Positions 27,124 to 36,773 of a stretch of DNA of 64,000 nucleotides are shown here, in pieces. Position 1 is the first letter of the stretch. The number at the start of each line of letters is the position of its first letter. The position numbers were made by a program, and so were the translations under genes. Source of the stretch: Delftia sp. PS-11 (GTDB taxonomy: Bacteria > Pseudomonadota > Gammaproteobacteria > Burkholderiales > Burkholderiaceae_C); contig NZ_JACSYA010000026.1 in assembly GCF_029870285.1 (NCBI RefSeq), forward strand, positions 10,843-74,842, in the 5' to 3' direction. The notes beneath the pieces are model-generated. The model saw only the letters and a program-made list of their open reading frames with translations. It did no database searches and had not been told where the DNA came from.

Positions 27124-27127
<4 letters not shown>
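26348..27127 (+). CDS. ABC transporter ATP-binding protein, LivG family
   Basis: Cytoplasmic ATPase, 259 aa, starting MKTAASPILLEAVGVEKRYD with an ATGA overlap. Walker A is GPNGAGKTT near residue 41-49, the signature motif is NLSHGQQRRLEVG (LSHGQ in place of LSGGQ), Walker B is AIFLDEPTSG, and the H-loop is LIEHNM. The LivG-type insert with RSFQVTSLFLTLPVRENLRL is present. Stop overlaps the next gene. Confidence 0.93.
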
Positions 27128-27831
<704 letters not shown>

Positions 27832-27862
27832 TCCGCCTTTTTTGCATTGCCAGGAGTCACCC

Positions 27863-29134
27863 ATGGATCTCAGTACCCCAGCCGGCGCAGCCGCGCTGCG
27901 CATCGACGGCGCCCGCCTGTGGCAGTCGCTGATGGAGCTGGCGCGCATCGGCGCCACGCCCAAGGGCGGCGTCTGCCGCCTGGCGCTGACCGACCTGGAC
28001 CGCCAGGGCCGCGACCTGTTCGTGCAGTGGGCGCGCGCGGCCGGCTGCAGCATCCGCGTCGATGCCATAGGCAACATCTTCGCGCGCCGCGCCGGCATGG
28101 ATGACAGCCTGCCGCCCGTGACCACCGGCAGCCATATCGACACCCAGCCCACCGGCGGCAAGTTCGACGGCAACTACGGCGTGCTGGCCGGGCTGGAGGT
28201 GCTGCGCACGCTAGGCGATGCCGGCGTGCGCACGCGCGCGCCGCTGGAGGTGGCCGTGTGGACCAACGAGGAGGGCTCGCGCTTCGTGCCCGTCATGATG
28301 GGCTCAGGCGTGTTCGCGGGCGCCTTCACGCTGGCGCATGCGCTGGCCCAGCGCGATGCCCAGGGCACCAGCGTGGCCGAGGCGCTGGCCGCCATCGGCT
28401 ATGCGGGCGAGGACGGGCCGGCACATGCCATCGGCGCCTATTTCGAGGCCCATATCGAACAGGGGCCGGTGCTGGAACAGCATGGCTGCGTGATCGGGGT
28501 GGTCAGCGCGGCCCTGGGCCAGCGCTGGTATGACGTCACGGTACAGGGCATGGAGGCCCATGCCGGCCCCACGCCCATGCCGTTGCGCCGCGACGCGCTG
28601 CTGGCCGCCAGCGCGCTGGTGGCCGAGGTCAACCGCATCGCCATGGAGCGCCTGCCGCATGCGCGCGCCACCGTGGGCAGCCTGGAGGTGTTCCCCAACT
28701 CGCGCAACGTGATTCCGGGTCGAGTCAGGTTCAGCGTGGACCTGCGCGCGCCCGGCGACGAGCAGCTGCTGGAAATGGACACCGCCCTGCGCGCGGCCTG
28801 CGAGCGCGTGGCCGCAGAGCGCGGCCTGGCCATCGATGTGCAGCAGGTGGTCTATTTCCCGCCCCAGCCCTTTACCCCCCACCTGGTGGAAGCCGTGCGC
28901 ACCCATGCTGCGGGCCTGGGCTACAGCGCCATGGACGTGGTCAGCGGCGCCGGACATGATGCCGTCTATGTGGCGCGCATGGCGCCTGCGGCCATGATCT
29001 TCGTACCCTGCGCCGGCGGCGTCAGCCACAACGAGATCGAGGACGCCGAGCCGGCCCACCTGGAGGCCGGCTGCAATGTGCTGCTGCGTGCCATGCTCGC
29101 AGCGGCCGGCGTCGCTCAGGAAAGTGCCGCATGA
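27863..29134 (+). CDS. Zn-dependent M20-type amidase/carbamoylase (N-carbamoyl-amino acid hydrolase or beta-ureidopropionase type)
   Basis: Cytoplasmic metal-dependent hydrolase of the hydantoinase/carbamoylase (AmaB/HyuC/allantoate amidohydrolase) family; 423 aa from the ATG at 27863 with AGGAG before it. Predicted metal ligands are visible in TGSHIDTQPTGGKFDGNYGV (His, Asp), WTNEEGSRF (Glu pair), EAHIEQGP (His) and GGVSHNEIED (His). The lid residues AHAGPTPMPLRRDAL are typical. Candidate substrates are N-carbamoyl-L-amino acids, N-carbamoyl-beta-alanine or allantoate. The sequence alone does not decide. It starts 32 bases after the transporter and overlaps the M81 gene by four bases, so its substrate is probably what the transporter imports. 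Confidence 0.88.
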   Translation: MDLSTPAGAAALRIDGARLWQSLMELARIGATPKGGVCRLALTDLDRQGRDLFVQWARAAGCSIRVDAIGNIFARRAGMDDSLPPVTTGSHIDTQPTGGKFDGNYGVLAGLEVLRTLGDAGVRTRAPLEVAVWTNEEGSRFVPVMMGSGVFAGAFTLAHALAQRDAQGTSVAEALAAIGYAGEDGPAHAIGAYFEAHIEQGPVLEQHGCVIGVVSAALGQRWYDVTVQGMEAHAGPTPMPLRRDALLAASALVAEVNRIAMERLPHARATVGSLEVFPNSRNVIPGRVRFSVDLRAPGDEQLLEMDTALRAACERVAAERGLAIDVQQVVYFPPQPFTPHLVEAVRTHAAGLGYSAMDVVSGAGHDAVYVARMAPAAMIFVPCAGGVSHNEIEDAEPAHLEAGCNVLLRAMLAAAGVAQESAA

Positions 29135-30597
29135 AAATCCTGATCGCCCGGCTCAACCACGAGACCAATACCTTCTCGCCCGTGCCCACGCCCATCGAGG
29201 CCTTTGCGCCCGCCTACGGCGAGGCGGCGTACCAGGCCAACAAGGGCATGCGCACCGCCATGGCGGCCTTCATCGATCTGGCAGAGGCGGCAGGTGCCAC
29301 CGTGGTCACCCCCGTCTCGGCCACGGCCAACCCCAGCGGCCCGGTACAGGCCGCCGCGTATGACGAGCTCACACGCCGCATCGTCGAAGCCGCGCCGGGC
29401 TGCGATGCCATCTTGCTGGACCTGCACGGCGCCATGGTGGCCGAGCACAGCGCCGATGGCGAAGGCGACCTGCTGGCGCGCGTGCGCGCCGCCGCGCCCG
29501 GCGCTGCGCTGGGCGTGGCCCTGGACCTGCACGGCAACATCACCGGCAAGATGGTGGACAACGCCGACGTGATGGTGGGCTTCAAGACCTATCCGCACAT
29601 CGACATGTACGAGACCGGCGCGCATGCGGGCCGGCTGCTGCTGGACATGCTGGCCGGCCGCGCGCGCTACGGCGTGCGCTGGCACCGCCTGCCCCTGATG
29701 AGCCACACGCTGCGCAGCACCACGCTGGAGGGCCCCATGCGCGATGCCGTGGAGGGAGCGCGCGCACTCGAAGCACAGGGGCTGCCGGCCGTATCGGTCT
29801 TCGGCGGATTTTCGCTGGCCGATATCGAGGCGCCCTGCATGAGCGTGGTCGCCACCTGCCGGCTGGCAGAGCAGGATGCAGCGCAGGCTGCGGTGGACCG
29901 CCTGGCCGCGAGCATCTGGCAGCGGCGCGCCGAGTATGTCTACCGCAGCGAGCCGCTGGCCGATGCGCTGCGCCGCGCCCAGGCCCTGGCCGAGGGCGCC
30001 GCGCGGCCCGTGCTGCTGCTCGACCATGGCGACAACTGCATGTCCGGCGGCACCTGCGACACCATGGATGTGCTGCAGGCCGCGCTGGCGCAGGGCCTGT
30101 CGGGCATTGCCGTGGGGCCGCTGTGCGACCCCGGCGCAGTGGCCGCACTCATCGCGGCCGGCGAAGGCGCGCAGGTGGAGATCGCGCTGGGCAACAAGGT
30201 CTCGCTGGCGCATATCGGCCTGCACAAGCAGCCGCTGCGCCTGCGCGGCACGGTGCGCGCCATCAGCGATGGCGCCTACACGGTCAGCGGCCCCATCTAC
30301 ACAGGCCAGCGCTGCCACATGGGCCGCAGCGTCTGCCTGGATACGGGCGACGCGCAGATCGTGGTCACCGAGCAGACGCACGAGCCCTGGGACCTGGGCG
30401 TGTTCCATTGCGTGGGCATGGACCCCACGCGGTTTCGCTTCGTGCTGCTCAAGTCGCGCATGTACTGCCGGCCTGTGTTCGCACCGCTGTGCGCGGCCCT
30501 GGTCGAATGCGACAGCCCCGGCGCGACCACCTCGGACTACACGCGCTTTGCCTTCGCCCGTATACAGCGCCCCGTGTTCCCGCTGGACGCGATTTGA
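29131..30597 (+). CDS. M81 family (MlrC-type) metallopeptidase
   Basis: 488 aa, starting MKILIARLNHETNTFSPVPT with an ATGA overlap on the carbamoylase gene. MlrC family blocks are CDAILLDLHGAMVAEHSADG, LGVALDLHGNITGKMVDNAD, GFKTYPHIDMYETG, LLLDHGDNCMSGGTCDT and FHCVGMDPTRFRF. Conserved Asp/His residues in these blocks probably bind zinc. MlrC cleaves the linear tetrapeptide stage of microcystin breakdown, but most relatives sit in amide or amino-acid catabolic operons with unknown substrates. Here it ends a transporter-amidase operon, so a second hydrolytic step on an imported amide or peptide is the simplest reading. Confidence 0.9.
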   Translation: MKILIARLNHETNTFSPVPTPIEAFAPAYGEAAYQANKGMRTAMAAFIDLAEAAGATVVTPVSATANPSGPVQAAAYDELTRRIVEAAPGCDAILLDLHGAMVAEHSADGEGDLLARVRAAAPGAALGVALDLHGNITGKMVDNADVMVGFKTYPHIDMYETGAHAGRLLLDMLAGRARYGVRWHRLPLMSHTLRSTTLEGPMRDAVEGARALEAQGLPAVSVFGGFSLADIEAPCMSVVATCRLAEQDAAQAAVDRLAASIWQRRAEYVYRSEPLADALRRAQALAEGAARPVLLLDHGDNCMSGGTCDTMDVLQAALAQGLSGIAVGPLCDPGAVAALIAAGEGAQVEIALGNKVSLAHIGLHKQPLRLRGTVRAISDGAYTVSGPIYTGQRCHMGRSVCLDTGDAQIVVTEQTHEPWDLGVFHCVGMDPTRFRFVLLKSRMYCRPVFAPLCAALVECDSPGATTSDYTRFAFARIQRPVFPLDAI

Positions 30598-30792
30598 CGG
30601 CTGCCTATCTTTTGCGGAGCACGCAAGCAAAGACCGGCGCGGCTGCGGGGCGATTGGGCATGCTGGCATCACAACTGTTTCACTGCACAGCGCGGGGATT
30701 GCGGCACGGCCTACAATCAGCTCCCCCCTACCCTGCCGGCAGCACGCAGTGAACGGTGCGTGCGTCGGCCATGCCTTCGCTGGAGACGCTTG

Positions 30793-33102
<2,310 letters not shown>

Positions 33103-33103
33103 G

Positions 33104-33213
33104 CACCCCCTGAGCGGCTTCGCCGCTTCCCCCTCTCTCGCTTCGCGGGAGGGGGACGACACCCTCGCTGCGGGGCGGTGCGGCCGGCTCAGGCCCTTGC
33201 TCGGTGTCCCTCG
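33104..33213. repeat. GC-rich intergenic repeat with two hairpins
   Basis: Starts just after the malic enzyme stop. It contains AGCGGC-TTC-GCCGCT (33113-33127) and then a larger hairpin between CCCCCTC (33129-33135) and GAGGGGG (33149-33155) closed at the tip by CGC-TTC-GCG. The sequence then continues with a CCCTCGCTGCGGGGCGG-type segment. From memory this resembles an interspersed extragenic repeat of Comamonadaceae genomes. It may also act as a terminator for maeB. Only one copy is present in this window. Confidence 0.55.
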
Positions 33214-33262
33214 TTTTGGCCGCGCGCGCTTTTTTTGACAACGGGCGGCATTTGCATTGAAT

Positions 33263-33357
33263 AGCAGGCAACTCAGGCGCAGAGTTGCCTGCTCACTGTT
33301 CAATTCCCAGACAATTGCTTGGGCAAGCTGCCTGTTTTTTAGGCAGAACTTGCAATT
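33263..33357. repeat. Two adjacent long inverted repeats upstream of the RNase gene
   Basis: First: AGCAGGCAACTC (33263-33274) and GAGTTGCCTGCT (33282-33293), perfect 12-bp arms with a seven-base loop. Second: a compound dyad with AATTGC/GCAATT outermost (33313-33318, 33352-33357), AAG/CTT, then CTGCCT/AGGCAG (33328-33333, 33341-33346) around a GTTTTTT loop. They lie in the non-coding stretch before the secreted RNase. They are less GC-rich than their surroundings. Function unknown. Confidence 0.7.
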
Positions 33358-33427
33358 TAGGGGGTGATCCGTCAAACTAGCGGGTCGAGATTTCAGGGCT
33401 TTCCTGGATTTCTGAAAGGTGTTGTTG

Positions 33428-33850
33428 ATGCTGAAGGCAGCCGCCGCCAAGGCGTACCAGACCGGTTTAGCGCTCATTGTCGGGGCAGCCTTCGTGGTGT
33501 CGCCTCTGCTGGCGGGCGCGCGGACTGCAGCAGAGCAGGAGCCGCAGGCTGGTGTCTCTGCCGACGTGGTGGCCTTGTCCGATTTGCCCCGCGAGGGCCG
33601 TGCGACCTATGCGCTGATCCTCAGCGGCGGGCCTTTCGCCCATGACAAGGACGGCACGGTCTTTGGCAACCGCGAGCGCATCCTACCGCGCCAGCAGCGC
33701 GGCTATTACCGGGAATACACGGTGCGCACGCCTGGCTCGCGTGACCGTGGAGCGCGGCGCATCGTCTGCGGCGGCAGCGTGCCCCAGCAGCCCGACGCCT
33801 GCTATTACACCAGCGACCACTACAGCAGCTTTCGCAAGATCATTGAATGA
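33428..33850 (+). CDS. Secreted guanyl-specific ribonuclease (RNase Sa/barnase family)
   Basis: Exported endoribonuclease. The ATG at 33428 gives 140 aa, with AAAGG eight bases upstream; the GTG at 33419 is less likely. Residues 10-37 form a signal peptide (TGLALIVGAAFVVSPLLAGA). The catalytic domain aligns by eye with RNase Sa: FAHDKDGTVFGNRERILPRQ, GYYREYTV (catalytic Glu96), TPGSRDRGARRIVCG (Arg105 to Arg111 supply the phosphate-binding arginines) and YYTSDHYSSFRKI (catalytic His131). Cys114 and Cys125 could form a disulfide. All catalytic residues are intact. Its TGA overlaps the start of a barstar-family inhibitor (ATGA), the classic enzyme/inhibitor arrangement. Confidence 0.92.
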   Translation: MLKAAAAKAYQTGLALIVGAAFVVSPLLAGARTAAEQEPQAGVSADVVALSDLPREGRATYALILSGGPFAHDKDGTVFGNRERILPRQQRGYYREYTVRTPGSRDRGARRIVCGGSVPQQPDACYYTSDHYSSFRKIIE

Positions 33851-34431
33851 CCCCGACCATGTCGCCGGCCCCGTCGCCAGTCCGCCCTGCGGCGCCCGAC
33901 GCCGCGAACAGCGCAGGGGCCGTGTTTTATCCACCGCCCGGGGATGCCGCAGGCGCAGCGCCTGTCCCCGCAGGCCACATCCACGTTAGAGAAAGAGCCA
34001 CGGAGATGGATGCACCACTTCGTAAGATCCCCGATACCCCGCTGCGGAACGTGCGCGCCAACATCGTGCAGTCCATCCGCGCCTACAGGGTGGAGGATCT
34101 GCAGCAGGCAGCACAAACGCTGGGGTGCCATTTCCTGTATGCCAATCTGGCCCATGCCCAGACCAAGGCCGACATTCTGGAGCTGCTGGCCACGCAGTTC
34201 TTCTTTCCCGCGCACTTCGGCAAGAACTTCGACGCGCTCTACGACTGCATGACCGACCCCATCCACAAGGCCGGGCCGCAGCCGGGCTTTGTGGTCGTGC
34301 TCGACCAGATCCCGACCACCCCAAAGTTCGACAAGGAAGTGCGCGAGCAGCTGCTGGACAGCTTCCGCGACGCCGCCGAATACTGGGCCGAGCGCAAGAT
34401 CCCGTTCCGCTGCTTCTACTCGTTCCTGTAA
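33847..34431 (+). CDS. Barstar-family RNase inhibitor
   Basis: Intracellular inhibitor expected to neutralise the RNase encoded upstream before export. 194 aa from the ATG overlapping the RNase stop. The barstar fold occupies the C-terminal two thirds: NVRANIVQSIRAYRVEDLQQ, FPAHFGKNFDALYDCMTDPI (the conserved barstar helix) and AAEYWAERKIPFRCFYSFL. The first 55 or so residues are Pro/Ala-rich and resemble no part of classical barstar (90 aa). Internal ATGs, such as the one giving MDAPLRKIPD at about residue 54, could be the true start, but the start-stop overlap favours the long form. Confidence 0.9.
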   Translation: MTPTMSPAPSPVRPAAPDAANSAGAVFYPPPGDAAGAAPVPAGHIHVRERATEMDAPLRKIPDTPLRNVRANIVQSIRAYRVEDLQQAAQTLGCHFLYANLAHAQTKADILELLATQFFFPAHFGKNFDALYDCMTDPIHKAGPQPGFVVVLDQIPTTPKFDKEVREQLLDSFRDAAEYWAERKIPFRCFYSFL

Positions 34432-34450
34432 AAGCGCACACTGGGCCTGC

Positions 34451-34480
34451 GGCAGGGGCGTCCACATGGCGCCCCCTGCC
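34451..34480. terminator. GC-rich hairpin between convergent barstar and rsmA genes
   Basis: GGCAGGGGCG (34451-34460) pairs with CGCCCCCTGCC (34470-34480) with one bulged base and a nine-base loop. There is no T tract, so it may be a weak or Rho-assisted transcript end for both genes. Confidence 0.4.
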
Positions 34481-34483
34481 TGC

Positions 34484-35251
34484 TCATGCCCGGCTCAGCC
34501 CGGCAGCAAGTGCCTCGTACTCGGCCACTGGCACCTCCTCGGCGCGGCGCTGCAGGTCGAACGCGCCTTCAAAGCCCTTGGCCTCCAGCCAGCGTCCCAG
34601 CGTGTTGCGCAGGATCTTGCGCCGCTGGCTGAACGCCACCTGCACCAGCTCCTCCAGCAGCTTCGCATCCAGCGCCACCGGCGCCTGGCGCGGCAGCATG
34701 CGCACGACGGCGCTGTCCACCTTGGGCGGCGGGTTAAAACTCTCGGGCGGAACGAACAGCACATTCTCCATGGCATAGCGCCACTGCAGCATGACCGTCA
34801 GCCGGCCATAGGCGGCCGTTGCAGGCGCTGCCACCATGCGGTCGATGACTTCCTTTTGCAGCATGAAATGCTGGTCTTCGACCACATCCACCTGTTCGAG
34901 CAGGTGAAACAGGATGGGGCTGGAGATGTTGTAGGGCAGATTGCCCGCGATGCGCAGCCGGGCCACGCCCAGGCGCGCGGCCAGGGCGCGGAAGTCCACC
35001 TTGAGCACGTCGGACTCGACCACATCGAGCTGGGAGTGCAGCCGCAGTCGCACCGCCAGATCGCGGTCGAGTTCGATCACCGTGAGCCGGCCCAGGCGCT
35101 CGACCAGAGGCTGGGTCAGTGCCATCAGGCCCGGGCCGATCTCGACCATGGGCTGGCCCGGCTGGGGATTGATGGCACGCACGATGGAATCGATGATGCC
35201 GTCATCGGTCAGGAAGTTCTGGCCGAAGCGCTTGCGAGGAATGTGTTTCAT
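34484..35251 (-). CDS. rsmA: 16S rRNA (adenine1518/1519-N6)-dimethyltransferase
   Basis: KsgA; dimethylates two adjacent adenines near the 3' end of 16S rRNA during small-subunit maturation. 255 aa starting [20 protein letters not shown]. The SAM site is [14 protein letters not shown], followed by the acidic [10 protein letters not shown] loop. The catalytic [15 protein letters not shown] motif (NxPY) and the C-terminal [12 protein letters not shown] helix are all present. Downstream of surA, from which a terminator hairpin separates it. The lptD-surA-rsmA order resembles that of enterics. Confidence 0.96.
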   Translation of the reverse strand: MKHIPRKRFGQNFLTDDGIIDSIVRAINPQPGQPMVEIGPGLMALTQPLVERLGRLTVIELDRDLAVRLRLHSQLDVVESDVLKVDFRALAARLGVARLRIAGNLPYNISSPILFHLLEQVDVVEDQHFMLQKEVIDRMVAAPATAAYGRLTVMLQWRYAMENVLFVPPESFNPPPKVDSAVVRMLPRQAPVALDAKLLEELVQVAFSQRRKILRNTLGRWLEAKGFEGAFDLQRRAEEVPVAEYEALAAGLSRA

Positions 35252-35253
35252 GG

Positions 35254-35288
35254 CAAAAAGACAAGGCGGTGCGCCATGGCACCGCCTT
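35254..35288 (-). terminator. Intrinsic terminator/attenuator between surA and rsmA
   Basis: Perfect 10-bp stem AAGGCGGTGC / GCACCGCCTT with a six-base loop. On the minus strand it is followed by GTCTTTTTG just before the rsmA ATG. Placed only four bases from the rsmA start codon, it would cut surA read-through or act as an attenuator for rsmA. Confidence 0.75.
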
Positions 35289-35329
35289 CTATTGTGGATG
35301 CGCGCAGCCAGGGCTGCGCAGGGGCTGGT

Positions 35330-36757
35330 TTATTGCGGCGGTTCGCGGTATTCGACATAGGCGCGGCCGCGCAGCTCCTGCAGCCAGGCCTGGTAGTCCG
35401 TCTCCAGCTTGCGCTCGCGCACCACGTTGCGCACCATGTCGCGCTGCTCGCGCGGCGTCAGCGCGGTCTGGCGGCGCTCGATGAGCTGGATCAGGTGCAC
35501 GCCGAAGCGCGAGATCAGCGGATCGCTGACCTGGCCCGGCTGCAGCCGGTCGAGCACCTGCTCGAACTCGGGCACGAACTGGCCTGGCGACGACCAGCCC
35601 AGATCGCCGCCATTGCGCGCGCTGCCATCCTGAGAGTATTCACGGGCCAGCGACTCGAAGCTGGCCTGGCCGTTGTCCACGCGGCGCTTGTAGTCCGCCA
35701 GGCGCTTGGCAGCCTCGGCCTCGGTCATCTTGTCGCCGATGCGCAGCAGGATATGGCGCGCATGGTTTTGCGTGACCACGGCCGGCATGCCGGCCTGCGA
35801 CTTTTCCAGCACCTTGAGCACGTGAAAGCCCGCGCCGGAGCGGATGGGGCCGACGACGCCCCCCTGAGGCGCCTGGGCTACGGCCTTGGCAAACAGTTCG
35901 GGGTAGCGGTCCAGCGGGCGCAGCCCCATGGCACCGCCGCCACGGCCATCGGGCGCATCGGAGAACTCCTGCACCACGGCCCTGAAGTCGGCCTGGCCGC
36001 CTGCGGCCTCGGCGGCCTGGCGGGCACGCGCCTCGCGCTCGGCCACCTCGGCAGGGCTGGCATCCTCGCGCACGGCGATCAGGATGTGGCCCAGGTTCAC
36101 GGCCACGCCCGATGCCTGGTCGGCGCCGCCACGGCGCTGTTCGGCCAGGTAGCGGTCGATGTCGGCCTCGGTGACCCGCACACGGTTGTCCACATCGCGC
36201 TCTCGCAGGCGCTGCAGCAGGATCTGGCTGCGCAGCTCGTCGCGGAACTGCTTTTCAGCAATGCCCTCAGCCTTGAGCCGCGCGAGCAGACCCGCCTTGT
36301 CCAGTCCGTTCTGGCGGGCCACATTGACCAGGGCCTGATCCACGGCGTAGTCATCCACGCGCAGACCCGTGTCCTTGGCTTCCTGCAACTGGGCCTTTTC
36401 GACGACCAGGCGCTCCAGCACCTCGCGGGCCAGCAGCGGCTCGGGTGGCATCTGCCCGCCCTGCTCGGCGATGTTCTGCGCCACGCGCGCCATGCGGGCG
36501 CGCACTTCGTTGTTGGTGACGGGCTCGGAATTGACCACAGCCACGATGTAGTCGGCAGAGCGCACACCGGCATTGGAGCCACGCTCGCGCGCCGACGACA
36601 GGTTGGTGGCGTCAAGCGCGCGCGAAACGGCCGGATCGGCGGGCGCGGCCTTGGATTGGCCCGGCGCACGCAGGCCCTGGGCCTGGGCAGTGAAGGCCAG
36701 CAAGGCCAGCGCAACGGCAGCAGCCGCGCCGCTCTGAGTCTGGGAAAGAAAACGCAT
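35330..36757 (-). CDS. surA: Periplasmic peptidyl-prolyl isomerase/chaperone SurA
   Basis: Periplasmic chaperone that carries unfolded outer-membrane proteins, including LptD, to the BAM complex. 475 aa, with a signal peptide at the N-terminus (AAAAVALALLAFTAQAQ). The SurA N domain includes DYIVAVVNSEPVTNNEVRAR and EVLERLVVEKAQLQEAKDTG. Two parvulin domains follow, around residues 195-300 (LGHILIAVREDASPAEVAER) and 310-415 (QNHARHILLRIGDKMTEAEA, then GGDLGWSSPGQFVPEFEQVL). The C-terminal segment returns to the N domain. 16 bases downstream of lptD. Confidence 0.96.
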   Translation of the reverse strand: MRFLSQTQSGAAAAVALALLAFTAQAQGLRAPGQSKAAPADPAVSRALDATNLSSARERGSNAGVRSADYIVAVVNSEPVTNNEVRARMARVAQNIAEQGGQMPPEPLLAREVLERLVVEKAQLQEAKDTGLRVDDYAVDQALVNVARQNGLDKAGLLARLKAEGIAEKQFRDELRSQILLQRLRERDVDNRVRVTEADIDRYLAEQRRGGADQASGVAVNLGHILIAVREDASPAEVAEREARARQAAEAAGGQADFRAVVQEFSDAPDGRGGGAMGLRPLDRYPELFAKAVAQAPQGGVVGPIRSGAGFHVLKVLEKSQAGMPAVVTQNHARHILLRIGDKMTEAEAAKRLADYKRRVDNGQASFESLAREYSQDGSARNGGDLGWSSPGQFVPEFEQVLDRLQPGQVSDPLISRFGVHLIQLIERRQTALTPREQRDMVRNVVRERKLETDYQAWLQELRGRAYVEYREPPQ

Positions 36758-36773
36758 GGAAGGAAAACCCTGC

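Noticed and set aside
30689..30717. maeB promoter at TACAAT 30712-30717
   Set aside because: No acceptable -35 at 16-18 bases; not listed as a feature.
33263..33293. Possible integron attC site
   Set aside because: The arms form a near-perfect dyad but lack the R'/R'' core motifs (GTTRRRY / RYYYAAC) and extrahelical bases.
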